From contig NZ_BAIZ01000006.1 of assembly GCF_000613445.1 (NCBI RefSeq), forward strand, positions 43,701 through 107,700: a DNA stretch of 64,000 bases. The letters are read 5' to 3'. The DNA comes from Hoylesella shahii DSM 15611 = JCM 12083 (lineage in GTDB: Bacteria > Bacteroidota > Bacteroidia > Bacteroidales > Bacteroidaceae). The translations under genes and the position numbers were made by a program. The number at the start of each line of letters is the position of its first letter. Position 1 is the stretch's first letter. Under the pieces are notes generated by a model, which ran no database searches, was not told where the DNA came from, and saw only the letters and a list, made by a program, of their open reading frames with translations. Positions 28,717-38,369 of the stretch are shown one piece after another.

Positions 28717-29808
28717 ATGGAATATAAGAAGACTTGCCTACACGATAGGCACGTTGCACTAGGTGCACTGATGCAACCTTTTGCGGGCTACGATATGCCC
28801 ATACAGTATTCGTCTATTACCGACGAACATAACGCAGTGCGCAACCATTGCGGCGTGTTTGATGTGTCGCACATGGGCGAAGTTTATATCACGGGAAACG
28901 ATGCCGAAAAATACGTAAACCACATCTTTACCAACGACATCGCTGGCGCTCCTGATGGAAAAGTGTTCTACGGAATGATGCTTTATCCCAATGGTGGAAC
29001 GGTAGACGACTTGTTGGTTTATAAGCTTGGCGAAAACGAATTCTTCCTCGTTATCAATGCCGCAAACATCGATAAGGACGTGGATTGGATGAGACAGAAT
29101 GCCGAAGGCTATGATGTGGCCATAGACCACTGCTCGGATTACTACGCACAATTGGCTGTTCAGGGGCCTGAAGCCGAACAAGTGATGGAAGAAGTGCTGG
29201 GATTGGCTTGCAAAGAACTAGAGTTTTATACTGCTAAGACCATCGCACAAGAGGGTCGCAACATCGTTGTGAGCCGCACTGGATACACCGGAGAAGATGG
29301 TTTTGAAATTTATGGACCACACGAATTTATCGTCGAACAGTGGGATAAGCTGATGGCAAGCAAACGCTGCGTGCCTTGCGGTCTAGGTTGTCGCGACACC
29401 CTGCGCTTCGAAGTGGGCTTGCCGCTCTACGGCGACGAACTAAGCAACGATATTTCGCCTGTAATGGCTGGCTTTAGCATGTTCTGTAAACTCGATAAAG
29501 AAGAGTTTATCGGCAAAGAGGCTGTGGCAAAACAAAAGGCCGACGGCGTAGAAAAGAAGGTGGTGGGCATTGAATTGAAAGATAAAGCTATACCTAGACA
29601 CGGCTACGACGTGGTGAAAGACGGCGTTAAAGTGGGCGAAGTTACCACTGGATACCACTGCATCTCGGTAGACAAGAGCGTGTGTATGGCTCTCGTTGAT
29701 AGCCAATACGCTAAACTTGGCAACGAACTTGAAATACAAATTCGCAAAAAAACGTTCCCCGGAACAGTGGTTAAAAAACGCTTTTACGATAAGCATTATA
29801 AGAAGTAA
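28717..29808 (+). CDS. gcvT: Aminomethyltransferase, glycine cleavage T protein
   Basis: A 363-residue T protein. It takes the aminomethyl group from lipoylated GcvH and passes the C1 unit to tetrahydrofolate, releasing ammonia. Family signatures include [20 protein letters not shown] with [24 protein letters not shown] and [16 protein letters not shown]. The C-terminal barrel has PRHGYDVV and [14 protein letters not shown]. The frame is intact. It sits between lplA (14 bp) and gcvH (320 bp). The longer gap to gcvH is filled by short tandem repeats. Confidence 0.97.
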   Translation: MEYKKTCLHDRHVALGALMQPFAGYDMPIQYSSITDEHNAVRNHCGVFDVSHMGEVYITGNDAEKYVNHIFTNDIAGAPDGKVFYGMMLYPNGGTVDDLLVYKLGENEFFLVINAANIDKDVDWMRQNAEGYDVAIDHCSDYYAQLAVQGPEAEQVMEEVLGLACKELEFYTAKTIAQEGRNIVVSRTGYTGEDGFEIYGPHEFIVEQWDKLMASKRCVPCGLGCRDTLRFEVGLPLYGDELSNDISPVMAGFSMFCKLDKEEFIGKEAVAKQKADGVEKKVVGIELKDKAIPRHGYDVVKDGVKVGEVTTGYHCISVDKSVCMALVDSQYAKLGNELEIQIRKKTFPGTVVKKRFYDKHYKK

Positions 29809-30128
29809 AACATCAAGTTGATGGGTTGATAAGGCCTCCCCCCCAACCCCTCTCCAAGGGGAGAGGGGAGTGGTATGTCTTATTAGTTGACAAGTTAACC
29901 TGTTAACGAGTTAACCAGTTGACGAGTTGACGAGTTGACGAGTTGACCAGTTTACAAGTTGATCAGTTTACAAGTTGACTGGTTTACCAGTTAACGAATT
30001 GACAAGGATTTCCGTCCGCTCTGCAATTAAGCATTTGGCTTAACTCCTTAAACTCCTTAAACTCCTTTATCATCCCCCTCAACTCCTTTCCAAAAACTCA
30101 ATAACTAAAAAACTTAAAATACAACACT
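29809..30128. other. 320-bp gap inside the gcv operon, made of simple repeats
   Basis: Contains a GC-rich palindrome, CCCCTCTCC (29847-29855) pairing with GGAGAGGGG (29860-29868). It also has the 8-bp tandem array at 29885-30004 and a few CTCCTTAAA-type repeats near 30039-30090. No gene is seen. It could act as an internal transcriptional pause or attenuator between gcvT and gcvH. Confidence 0.6.
29885..30004 (+). repeat. Fifteen tandem copies of an 8-bp unit (AGTTGACN)
   Basis: Fifteen contiguous 8-bp units such as AGTTGACA, AGTTAACC, AGTTGACG and AGTTTACA run without interruption. Position 5 varies G/A/T and position 8 is variable. The block is non-coding. Such AGTTGAC/AGTTAAC strings also occur between genes in other Bacteroidales, as far as I recall. 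Confidence 0.9.
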
Positions 30129-30509
30129 ATGGCTAAATTTATTGAAGGACTCTATTATAGCGAGTCGCACGAATATGTACGTGTAGAGGGAGAATTTGCA
30201 TACATTGGCATCACCGACTATGCGCAAAACGCATTGGGAAATGTGGTATATGTTGACCTTCCAGAAGTGGACGACGAAATTGAAGCTGGCGAAGACTTCG
30301 GCGCAGTAGAAAGCGTTAAGGCTGCCAGCGACCTCACTTCGCCCGTTAGCGGTGTGGTGGTAGAAACCAATGAGGCACTCGAAGACGAACCCGAACTGAT
30401 TAATAAGGATGCATTTGCAAACTGGATTATGAAGGTGAAACTGGCCGACACCACCGAATTGGACAGTCTGATGGACGCCAAAGCCTACGAAGCATTCTGC
30501 AACAAGTAA
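30129..30509 (+). CDS. gcvH: Glycine cleavage system H protein
   Basis: A 126-residue lipoyl carrier that shuttles the aminomethyl intermediate between the P, T and L proteins. The lipoylation site is Lys64 in GAVESVKAASDL. The N-terminal SESHEYVRVEGEFAYIGIT and the ALGNVVYVDLPEV segment are typical of GcvH. The length is standard. It starts a tight run with gcvPA 21 bp downstream, and lplA in the same operon supplies the ligase. Confidence 0.97.
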   Translation: MAKFIEGLYYSESHEYVRVEGEFAYIGITDYAQNALGNVVYVDLPEVDDEIEAGEDFGAVESVKAASDLTSPVSGVVVETNEALEDEPELINKDAFANWIMKVKLADTTELDSLMDAKAYEAFCNK

Positions 30510-30530
30510 GCCCCCAATAATCCTAACGCT

Positions 30531-31853
30531 ATGCAATATAAGTTTTTTCCGCATACGGAAGAAGATATCAAGCTGATGCTTGATAAAATCGGTGTGCCTT
30601 CGCTAGACGCACTCTTTGCAGAGGTACCCGAAGAAATACGCTTCCGACGCGACTACGACCTGCCCAGTGCAAAGAGCGAAATAGAAATAAGAAACCTCTT
30701 TGGTAACTTGGGGAAGCAAAATAAGCAGCTAACGGTGTTTGCTGGTGGCGGTGTGTACGACCATTACACGCCGTCTATCGTGCCATACCTCGTTTCGCGC
30801 TCCGAGTTTCTCACTAGCTACACGCCTTATCAGGCCGAAATATCGCAAGGCACACTGCACTACATCTTCGAATTTCAAAGCATGATGGCCGAACTTACTG
30901 GCCTTCCCATTGCCAATGCGTCGATGTACGATGGTAGTACTGCCACTGCCGAAGCAGCTATTATGGCTGTTGCATCGGGCAAAAAAGCCAATAAGGTGCT
31001 GGTTTCCGAAACCGTCGACGACAAGATTTTGGCCGTAATACGCACCTATACCCATTTTCAAGGCGTGCAAATTGAGGTGGTTCCTGCCGAAGACGGCATC
31101 ACATCGCGCACCGCCATGCAAGAAAAATTGCAACAAGGGGGCGTGGCTGGCATGATTGTGCAGCAACCTAATAAGTACGGCATCATTGAAAACTATGATG
31201 GTTTTGCTGATGACTGCCACCAACAAAAGGCGCTCTTCGTTATGAACAGTGTTGCGGCCGACCTCACTTTGCTGAAATCGCCTGGCGAACTGGGGGCCGA
31301 TATCGCTGTGGGCGACGGCCAGTCGCTGGGCTTGCCCATGCAATTCGGCGGTCCTTCGGTGGGCTATCTATGCTGTACCGAGAAGCTTATGCGCAAAATG
31401 CCTGGACGAATTGTGGGCCAAACACGAGACAACCGCGGACAACGCGTCTTCGTGCTCACCTTGCAAGCACGCGAACAGCACATCCGCCGCGAAAAAGCTA
31501 CATCGAATATCTGTTCTAACCAAAGTTTGATGGCCTTGTGGGCAACCATCTATCTCAGCGTGATGGGTAAAGAAGGTGTGAAAGAAGCCGCACAAAGGTC
31601 GGTGGATGGTGCACACTATCTATACCACAAACTCATCGAATCGGGTAAGTTTAAACCTGCATTCAATCAGCCTTTCTTCAACGAATTCTGCGTAAAATAT
31701 GTTGGCGGTGACCTCGACCAATTGCAACAACGTTTGCTCGACAACGGTATTTTGGGCGGGATTAAGATGGCCGATGATATGCTGATGCTGGCCGTAACAG
31801 AGAAAAGAACCAAAGAAGAGGTTGACCTTCTGGTAAGTTTAGTAACCCAATAA
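30531..31853 (+). CDS. gcvPA: Glycine dehydrogenase (decarboxylating) subunit 1
   Basis: A 440-residue N-terminal-type half of the P protein. Together with GcvPB it decarboxylates glycine and loads the aminomethyl group onto GcvH-lipoate. Typical features include FRRDYDLP, GGGVYDHYTPSIVPYLVSRSEF, SMYDGSTATAEAA and GRIVGQTRDNRGQRVFVLTL. This half lacks the PLP lysine, which lies in the partner. The two-subunit form is usual in Bacteroidetes. The frame is intact, and gcvPB begins 13 bp downstream. Confidence 0.96.
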   Translation: MQYKFFPHTEEDIKLMLDKIGVPSLDALFAEVPEEIRFRRDYDLPSAKSEIEIRNLFGNLGKQNKQLTVFAGGGVYDHYTPSIVPYLVSRSEFLTSYTPYQAEISQGTLHYIFEFQSMMAELTGLPIANASMYDGSTATAEAAIMAVASGKKANKVLVSETVDDKILAVIRTYTHFQGVQIEVVPAEDGITSRTAMQEKLQQGGVAGMIVQQPNKYGIIENYDGFADDCHQQKALFVMNSVAADLTLLKSPGELGADIAVGDGQSLGLPMQFGGPSVGYLCCTEKLMRKMPGRIVGQTRDNRGQRVFVLTLQAREQHIRREKATSNICSNQSLMALWATIYLSVMGKEGVKEAAQRSVDGAHYLYHKLIESGKFKPAFNQPFFNEFCVKYVGGDLDQLQQRLLDNGILGGIKMADDMLMLAVTEKRTKEEVDLLVSLVTQ

Positions 31854-31866
31854 ACCCGAAAACAAG

Positions 31867-33347
31867 ATGAATAACAAACTATATGGCAAACTGATATTCG
31901 AGCTTTCGCGACCTGGATGCCGCGGCTTTCACTTGCCAGACAACCCTTTCGGGAACTATCCTATAACTAATGAACTGAAAAGGGCCAACGATGCGCAACT
32001 GCCCGAATGCGACGAAGTAACCGTTGTGAGACATTACACCAACCACAGCGGCAACAACTTCGGCGTAGACAATGGATTCTATCCCTTGGGTAGCTGCACA
32101 ATGAAGTATAATCCCGTTATCAACGAAGAGGTTGCGGGTATGCCAGCCTTCGCTGGTTTGCACCCTGCACAGCCTGCCGACACCTGCCAAGCGCGTTGGC
32201 CGCACTGTACCAACTGCAAAGGGCACTCTCCGAAATATCGGGTTTGCACGAGTTTACCCTCAATCCCTTTGCCGGCGCACAGGGTGAGTTCACGGGTTTG
32301 ATGATTATACGCGCCTATCATCAGGCAAACAACGATACGAAACGCACCAAAGTGATTGTTCCCGACTCGGCTCATGGCACCAATCCTGCTTCGGCTGCCG
32401 TGTGCGGACTGGATGTTGTGGAGGTGAAAAGTACCCCCGAGGGTACTGTCGACACCGAACATCTGAAACAATTGCTGGGCGACGATGTGGCTGCCATGAT
32501 GATGACCAACCCCAATACCTTGGGATTGTTCGAGAAAGACATACCCACCATTACCAAAATGGTACACGATTGTGGCGGACTGATGTACTACGATGGGGCT
32601 AACCTTAACCCCTTGCTGGGCGAATGCCGCCCCGGCGACATGGGTTTCGACGTGATGCACATCAATTTACACAAAACTTTCTCAACGCCTCACGGCGGTG
32701 GTGGCCCCGGTGCTGGCCCTGTTGGCGTGTGCAAAGGCTTGGAAAAATTCCTGCCCTCGCCACATGTGGTGCGCAATGGCGAACGCTACGAGATTGTAGA
32801 AAATGCCTTTGGCTTTGCGCCCGATGCGCCAACGATGAATGTGGGCACCTTCTTTGGCAACTTTGCTGTGCTGATGCGCGCCCTAACTTACATCCTAACG
32901 CTGGGTAAAGAAAATCTTAAGAATGTGGGAAAACTGGCCACCTTGAACGCCAACTACATCAAAGAGTCGCTCAAAGATGTGTACGACCTGCCCATCGACG
33001 TGCTCTGCAAACACGAATTTGTGTTTGATGGTCTTAAAAACAAAGATACTGGCATACGCACAATGGACGTGGCTAAGGCTCTGTTAGACTTTGGCTATCA
33101 TGCCCCAACCATCTATTTCCCCTTGCTTTTCCACGAGGCAATGATGATAGAACCCACAGAAACCGAAAGCAAAACCACTATCGACAGCTTTATTGAGGTG
33201 ATGAGGCTCATTGCTAAATATGCAGAAACCGACCCACAACGTCTCAAAGATGCTCCTTTGAACACGCCTATCGGGCGCGTTGACGATGTGCTGGCTGCCA
33301 AACAACCTATAACCACCTATAAACAAAGCCTAGATGAACAAGTTTGA
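31867..33347 (+). CDS. gcvPB: Glycine dehydrogenase (decarboxylating) subunit 2 (one frame break)
   Basis: The PLP-binding half of the P protein. The PLP lysine lies in NLHKTFSTPHGGGGPGAGP. DSAHGTNPASAAVCG and MTNPNTLGLFE are family signatures. The frame breaks at G32191: CCAAGCGCG should be CCAAGGCGCG, giving TCQGALAALYQLQRALSEI. With that one base the product is 493 residues, the expected size. The end overlaps the lpdA start by 14 bp, suggesting translational coupling. I treat the break as a sequence error because all its partner genes are intact. Confidence 0.95.
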
Positions 33348-34692
33348 TATCTTGATTATCGGTAGTGGACCAGGTGGCTATCGCACTGCCGAACATGCAG
33401 CACGCAAGGGCCTAACTGTGGCTGTGTTTGAGAAAGACCAGCCGGGAGGTACTTGTCTTAACAGCGGATGCATCCCTACTAAGACGCTTTGCAAACATGC
33501 TGAAGTGGCCGACACCGTGAGAGAGGCTGCTCAATATGGCGTAAAACTTGAAAATGCTGCCTTTGATATTGATATGCAGGCTGTTGTTGCTCGTAAAGAG
33601 GAAGTTACCGAGAAGTTGCGCCAAGGCATTGAGCAGCTCATGGCTATGCCTGGTATCACCTTTGTAAGGGGCGAAGCTCGCTTTACTGCCAACAAAACGG
33701 TGGTGTGCAACGGCGAAGAATACACGGCCGATAATATTATTATCGCTTCTGGCTCGTCGGCTAAGGTGCTGCCGGTTGAGGGCGCGCAACTCAATGGCGT
33801 GATAACTTCTACCGAACTGCTCTGCCTTGACCATGTTCCACACAGTCTGTGCATCATTGGTGCGGGTGTTATTGGTATGGAATTTGCCAGCATCTACCGC
33901 AGTTTTGGCTGCGAAGTAACGGTGGTTGAATTTCTTAAAGAATGCCTTCCTGCTCTTGATAGCGACATTGCTAAACGTCTTCGCAAGCAGTTGGAACAGC
34001 GCGGTGTGCAATTTGCATTGCAATCGGGCGTAACCAAGATTGAACAACTGGAGGGCAACGCCCTGCGCGTGCACTATCAAAAGAAAGGCAAAGACGCCTT
34101 TGCCGATGCCGAACTGGTGCTCATGGCCACGGGACGTGCGGCAAATGTAGGCTCGCTGGGCTTAGAAAATACCGAAATTGCCTACACTAAGGCTGGCATA
34201 ACCGTTGACGAGAACATGCAAACAAATGTTCCTGGCGTGTATGCCATTGGCGATGTGAACGGCAAACAGATGTTGGCGCATGCTGCTACGTTCCAAGGTT
34301 TCAGGGCTGTTAACCACATTGTGGGACATGCCGACCGCATTTTGTTCAACATTGTGCCTGCTGCCATCTTCACGCATCCCGAAGTGGGCAGCGTGGGATT
34401 GAGCGAAGACCAATGCAAGGAGCAGGGCATGGCTTACAAATGCCGCAAGGGATATTATCGTTCTAATGGTAAAGCCCATGCAGGCAACGCCACCGAAGGC
34501 ATGATTAAGTTGATGACCGACGAGAACGGCCGCATCCTGGGTTGTCATCTCTATGGCGAGAACGCTGCGTTTATCGCACAAGAGGTGGCTGTACTGATGA
34601 ACTTTGGCGCAACACTTTCACAGTTGGGCGAAATTGTTCACACGCATCCCACACTTAGCGAGATATTACAAGACATGGCTTTTATGCCTTAA
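33334..34692 (+). CDS. lpdA: Dihydrolipoyl dehydrogenase (L protein)
   Basis: A 452-residue FAD/NAD-dependent oxidoreductase that reoxidises dihydrolipoyl-GcvH, with NAD+ as acceptor. FAD motif IIGSGPGGYRTAEHA (residues 8-22), redox-active Cys41 and Cys46 in GGTCLNSGCIPTK, NAD-binding CIIGAGVIGMEFASIY, second FAD motif VYAIGDVNG, and C-terminal dimer-interface catalytic HTHPTLSE are all present. It overlaps gcvPB and closes the operon, which is followed by a terminator. It may also serve other 2-oxoacid dehydrogenases encoded elsewhere. Confidence 0.97.
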   Translation: MNKFDILIIGSGPGGYRTAEHAARKGLTVAVFEKDQPGGTCLNSGCIPTKTLCKHAEVADTVREAAQYGVKLENAAFDIDMQAVVARKEEVTEKLRQGIEQLMAMPGITFVRGEARFTANKTVVCNGEEYTADNIIIASGSSAKVLPVEGAQLNGVITSTELLCLDHVPHSLCIIGAGVIGMEFASIYRSFGCEVTVVEFLKECLPALDSDIAKRLRKQLEQRGVQFALQSGVTKIEQLEGNALRVHYQKKGKDAFADAELVLMATGRAANVGSLGLENTEIAYTKAGITVDENMQTNVPGVYAIGDVNGKQMLAHAATFQGFRAVNHIVGHADRILFNIVPAAIFTHPEVGSVGLSEDQCKEQGMAYKCRKGYYRSNGKAHAGNATEGMIKLMTDENGRILGCHLYGENAAFIAQEVAVLMNFGATLSQLGEIVHTHPTLSEILQDMAFMP

Positions 34693-34738
34693 TAGTGATG
34701 GCGAACCATTGTGTTCGCATCACCATACCTTTGCTATC

Positions 34739-34793
34739 AAAGGCGGATTTTATAACTTGCACTTGTTGCAGGCTTATAAAGTCCGCCTTTTTT
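34739..34793 (+). terminator. Terminator of the glycine cleavage operon
   Basis: AAAGGCGGA-TTTATAA (34739-34755) pairs with TTATAAA-TCCGCCTTT (34774-34790), a 16-bp stem with one mismatch and an 18-nt loop, followed by further T residues. Confidence 0.88.
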
Positions 34794-35304
34794 ATGTCTG
34801 CTGAAATCTGCAGCGATGTTTGTGGGGGCAACTTAACTTTCTACGACAAGAGAAATCTACTGGTTATAAACCACTAAATCAACGAAAGACGAACTGTGGG
34901 CGATGAAAAGCACTATAAATCGTTGTAAACAGTCTAATCTCTGAGGGGCGTACAACTTGGCTTATTCGCTCGTTTGGGTACAGCTGTTGTATGGTTAACG
35001 CTATGGAGTGTAAAATATTTGTACTAAATTTTAACATTGTGAGTGCCTTCGTTGCAAAAAATCTGGGCGATGGGTGAATAAATGCGCGTATTTTTTAAGT
35101 CTGTAAAAGGCTGATTTACCGATGTTTATATTATAAACAGTATAAATACTCTTTAATTTCCGAATAACAGGAAGTGCTGTGCATAAATAAACGCACATCA
35201 AACTGCTTTGAATTATATTTTGTTGAAATTTAGATAACACGCTGTTAGTCAGTAGTTTTATTCGATTAACAACGCGCTAGGTATGCCTTTTCCTGCTTTA
35301 AAAA

Positions 35305-35414
35305 TTGCGTTTAGCAGCATTTTACCTCGCGTTTAGCAGCAAATAGCACTGCGTTTAGCACCACTTAGCAGTGCGTTTTGCTGCATATTGCGATATGTTT
35401 TGCTGCATTTTATC
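35305..35414 (+). repeat. Array of five 22-bp tandem repeats (locus 2)
   Basis: Units begin at 35305, 35327, 35349, 35371 and 35393 and have the same consensus as the array at 2830-2961. The last two are the most diverged (GTTTTGCTGCAT). There are no spacers. The orientation is the same as locus 1. Confidence 0.88.
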
Positions 35415-35693
35415 GACAGTTTCGCACATTTAAGTTCTCGTTTTTGCATCGTTGAAAACACCAATCCGCCGAAGAATTTCAATAAATAGAGAAGCAAACT
35501 CATAGTATTTTGCAAAATAAGGCTCGAAATATGCCCTTGTACGAACCCTGAAATTTCTCTTTTTAGCGTGTTTTATATCGGTTTTTGCCGTTTGCTCGTC
35601 TAAAAGGAGTGGTTGTGGAATGTGTGTTTTGTAAAGATTAATTACCTAGTGAACAAGTTGAGGTTGTGTATAGTGCATTGTCAATAAGTCCAC

Positions 35694-35831
35694 ACAATGT
35701 TTCCAGAATTCTTGTTTTTATGTTGTTCCCTCGCATCTTTTATTTTCTTGTCGGTATCTTGCCAGTCTTTGCAACTTGACGTAGCCCGCTACGCTTGCGT
35801 TACAAAGACTGGCAAGATGCTCGACAATAAA
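35694..35831 (+). repeat. Dispersed 138-bp structured element, copy 2
   Basis: Ungapped match to 2308-2445. The fold is stronger here: outer TTGTCG/CGACAA, a perfect 16-bp middle stem (ATCTTGCCAGTCTTTG with its complement) and inner CGTAGC/GCTACG with a CC loop. A 78-codon open frame covers it, but the other copy carries stops in that frame, so coding is unlikely. Confidence 0.75.
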
Positions 35832-36202
35832 GCACAATGCAAGAACGATCAAGGTAGGAAGTGTCTTTTTCATAATTCCATGGATTTAAACACCTCACAA
35901 AAAGCAGCAAAGATAATATTATATTCCACGTAAGCAAATAACATGATAAACAGATCGCAGGTAAGGGACAGAATCGTAAAAATACCTTTCAAAGGCTTTT
36001 GAAAGACGGAATACAAACTATTATCAAGTAGAAAACGAACATCAAAAGAACGATATAGAGCTTATAAAACATACCGCAAGTTCAACTTAGAACTGCAATT
36101 CTGAGTGTAGGTTTAGCTTAATAATCTATACCAGAAAACACCGAGGGGTTTGGGGGCGAGCAGCCCCCATGAGTGGAAAATCAACAAGCAATGCTTAAAA
36201 AT

Positions 36203-36226
36203 AAAAAAGGGAGACCTCCGTCTCCC
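36203..36226 (-). terminator. Minus-strand terminator beside the IS30 gene
   Basis: GGGAGAC (36209-36215) pairs with GTCTCCC (36220-36226). On the minus strand it is followed by a T-rich run (the complement of AAAAAA at 36203-36208). It may shield the insertion from, or stop, antisense transcription. Confidence 0.6.
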
Positions 36227-36251
36227 AAAGATTAATTAATTTTGCATTGCA

Positions 36252-37198
36252 ATGTACAAACAATTAACCTCGGAGCAAAGGTACACAATTTCTGTACTAC
36301 TCCAAAACAGAACGAAACAAAAAGAGATTGCCAAAGCAATAAATGTAAGTGCAAGTAGAGTGTCTCGTGAGATAAGACGTAATAGTGGGGTCAGAGGACG
36401 CTATAATTGGGAAACAGCCCAAACAAATGCAGTACAAACAAAGCGTAAAAAGCCAGGCAATCATTCAATCAACAAGGATGTCCTGGAAGAGGCAAAGCGC
36501 CTTCTTGTTACCGAGCAATGGTCTCCTGAACAAATATCTGGTGTGTTGGCCAAGAACGGCAAGCATATTAGTCATGAAACCATATACCGTATGATACGTA
36601 AGGACAAGGCTGAAGGTGGAACACTATACAAACACTGTCGTCACAAACTAAAGCATCGCGCCAGGCCTGTTGGTGGCAGACGCATATCCATACCCAATAG
36701 AACAAGCATCAGTGAGAGACCTACTGAAGTTGACGGAAAGCGCTTTGGCGACTTCGAGATGTACACGATTGTTGGAAAAGGAAATCATGGGGCCATTGTG
36801 ACACAGATTGAGCGCAGCACAAACATGCTATTTATGAGAAAACTCAAAAAGGGGAAGAATGCCAAAGAGCTGGCACGCACTGTAATACATTTGCTGTCTC
36901 CATTCAAAGAGCATATCAAGTCTATTACAACAGACAATGGTACTGAATTTGCTTGCCACGAAATGATAGGCAAAAGCCTTGGTGTCAACATCTATTTTAC
37001 CGTTCCATACGCTTCATGGCAGAAGGGCGCTATAGAAAATACTAACGGACTGATTAGACAATACGTGTCAAAACAGAAACATTTGAACATGTCAGCCATC
37101 AACAAATTACAAAGTATACAAAGAAAATTAACATGAGACCAAGAAAGAAATTAGAATTTAAAACACCACAGGAGTGCTTTTACGAACAAATTAAGTAA
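36252..37198 (+). CDS. IS30-family transposase, probably inactive
   Basis: About 315 residues after frame repair. It has an N-terminal IS30-type helix-turn-helix (LTSEQRYTISVLLQ, KEIAKAINVSASRVSREIRRN), a central linker, then a DDE domain (about 165-300). In the DDE domain TTDNGTEFACHE holds the second Asp and WQKGAIENTNGLIRQY the Glu. The first catalytic Asp, expected in GDFEMDTIVG, is Tyr171 here (TAC at 36762-36764), a single-base change that should abolish transposition. The frame also slips at AA37130-37131; one added A restores LNMRPRKKLEFKTPQECFYE and the stop at 37196-37198. Terminal inverted repeats could not be delimited with confidence. Confidence 0.88.
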
Positions 37199-37263
37199 AT
37201 TTACACTTGCTTGTTGAATTCACGTAATAATTGCATTATATATATTATATAAAGTATTCAAAT

Positions 37264-37584
37264 ATGAAAAAATGTTTTATTTCAATAGCAGCTTTTATTA
37301 TGCTGTCTTGCATGGCCTCTTCGCCTCAACAGAGTCTGCAATCCCGATTATTTGGTACTTGGGCGGCAAGTGGTGATGAGGTTGCTGTGTTCCAAATCGA
37401 TAAGGATAGTTTGTATTATATTGATGAAGATCCTATTGTGGCGATATCTTATCAGTTTGCAGGCGATAGTATGTCCCTAAACTATTGGGGGAACACTATC
37501 GTACAACACATTTCATTTCGCAAGGATACGCTCGTTATGAAAAATAAGTTGGGCGAGGTTAATTGTTTTGTACCCGTTAAATGA
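37264..37584 (+). CDS. Small lipoprotein of unknown function
   Basis: A 106-residue product. The start at 37264 is chosen because it opens a lipoprotein signal (MKKCFISIAAFIMLSC, lipid-attached Cys16), whereas the upstream extension is hydrophilic. The mature part is a small beta-rich domain (LFGTWAASGDEVAVFQIDKD, then YQFAGDSMSLNYWGN and NKLGEVNCFVPVK). It resembles lipocalin-like or DUF4488-like small Bacteroidetes lipoproteins only in general style. It lies alone between the IS30 gene and rpsU. Confidence 0.65.
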   Translation: MKKCFISIAAFIMLSCMASSPQQSLQSRLFGTWAASGDEVAVFQIDKDSLYYIDEDPIVAISYQFAGDSMSLNYWGNTIVQHISFRKDTLVMKNKLGEVNCFVPVK

Positions 37585-38104
37585 GCTATGATTGATTATA
37601 TACGAGAAGCTCATATATACAATTATTATGCCTTAGCGGAATTTGGAATACATGATAGCGCTTTTCAAACATACTTTCACTAAGAGCAGAACCATTATAA
37701 AAATGGTGAATACAAACTTACAATCCTAGCGCAATGGGCATAGAGGGGCGAAATAGTTTTATCAGGCCAAAGCCAAGTGAGCACACCTTATATGATAATC
37801 TAGTGCGAGTGAAGGGTGCACCTAGAGAAGTTACAAAATAGAAACATGATTAAAACACCTCAGACCGCAGCAAGGAGGTTCATATAATGAGGAGTAGGGA
37901 CACGTAAGCTATCGGCAAATTAACCCAAACCCCAGTGATAAACCCCCAAACACCGCCCAAAGAGAAACCTAGAGAACAGCAGAAACAATAAAAAAAAGTG
38001 CTAAAAACTTGTTTGTTAGGAAAATATGATGTAATTTTGCACCGCAATTTGTAGACATTGCACAAAAAACAGAATAAGTTAAACATTAAAATAAAAAATA
38101 AGAC
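37585..38104. other. 520-bp gap upstream of rpsU, with its promoter
   Basis: Apart from a 31-codon frame starting at 37588 (MIDYIREAHIYNYYALAEFG), possibly a decayed gene end, no coding sequence is seen. The rpsU promoter lies at its right end. Confidence 0.5.
38008..38039 (+). promoter_or_regulatory. Promoter for rpsU
   Basis: CTTG at 38008-38011 and TAATTTTG at 38032-38039 are spaced by 20 bp, a good Bacteroidetes promoter about 65 bp before the start codon. Confidence 0.75.
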
Positions 38105-38296
38105 ATGATTATTGTACCCGTAAAAGATGGTGAAAACATCGAAAGAGCGCTTAAGAAGTTCAAGAGAAAATTCGAAAAAACTGGCGTAGTAAAGGAACTC
38201 CGCGCTCGCCAACAATACGACAAACCCTCTGTGCTGAAGCGCTTGAAGATGGAGCATGCCGTGTATGTGCAGAAGCTCCGCACCATGGAGGAATAA
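38105..38296 (+). CDS. rpsU: 30S ribosomal protein bS21
   Basis: A 63-residue basic small-subunit protein. The start MIIVPVKDGENIERALKKFKR is typical of Bacteroidetes bS21, followed by the Lys/Arg-rich helix KKLRARQQYDKPSVLK-like region. It begins the rpsU-xer-hpf run. The Bacteroidetes form is notable because it helps occlude the anti-Shine-Dalgarno sequence of 16S rRNA, which fits the weak ribosome-binding sites seen throughout this window. Confidence 0.96.
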   Translation: MIIVPVKDGENIERALKKFKRKFEKTGVVKELRARQQYDKPSVLKRLKMEHAVYVQKLRTMEE

Positions 38297-38369
38297 TTTG
38301 TCTCCGAAAAATTTGGTGGTTTGAAGTTTAATGTGTAAATTCGTTGCCTGATACCTTTATTGGTCAGCA

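Larger units (their letters stand above)
34794..36251. other. 1.45-kb gene-free region with repeats and hairpins
   Basis: The open frames here are short, AT-rich and overlap repeats, and none is supported. The region holds a five-unit 22-bp array (35305-35414), copy 2 of the 138-bp structured element (35694-35831), a hairpin TGGGGGC/GCCCCCA (36151-36169) and a minus-strand terminator next to the IS30 gene. Confidence 0.6.

Noticed and set aside
35697..35933. A 78-residue protein encoded over the second structured element
   Set aside because: The homologous copy at 2308-2445 has stop codons in the equivalent frame, and the substitutions follow base pairing better than codon structure.
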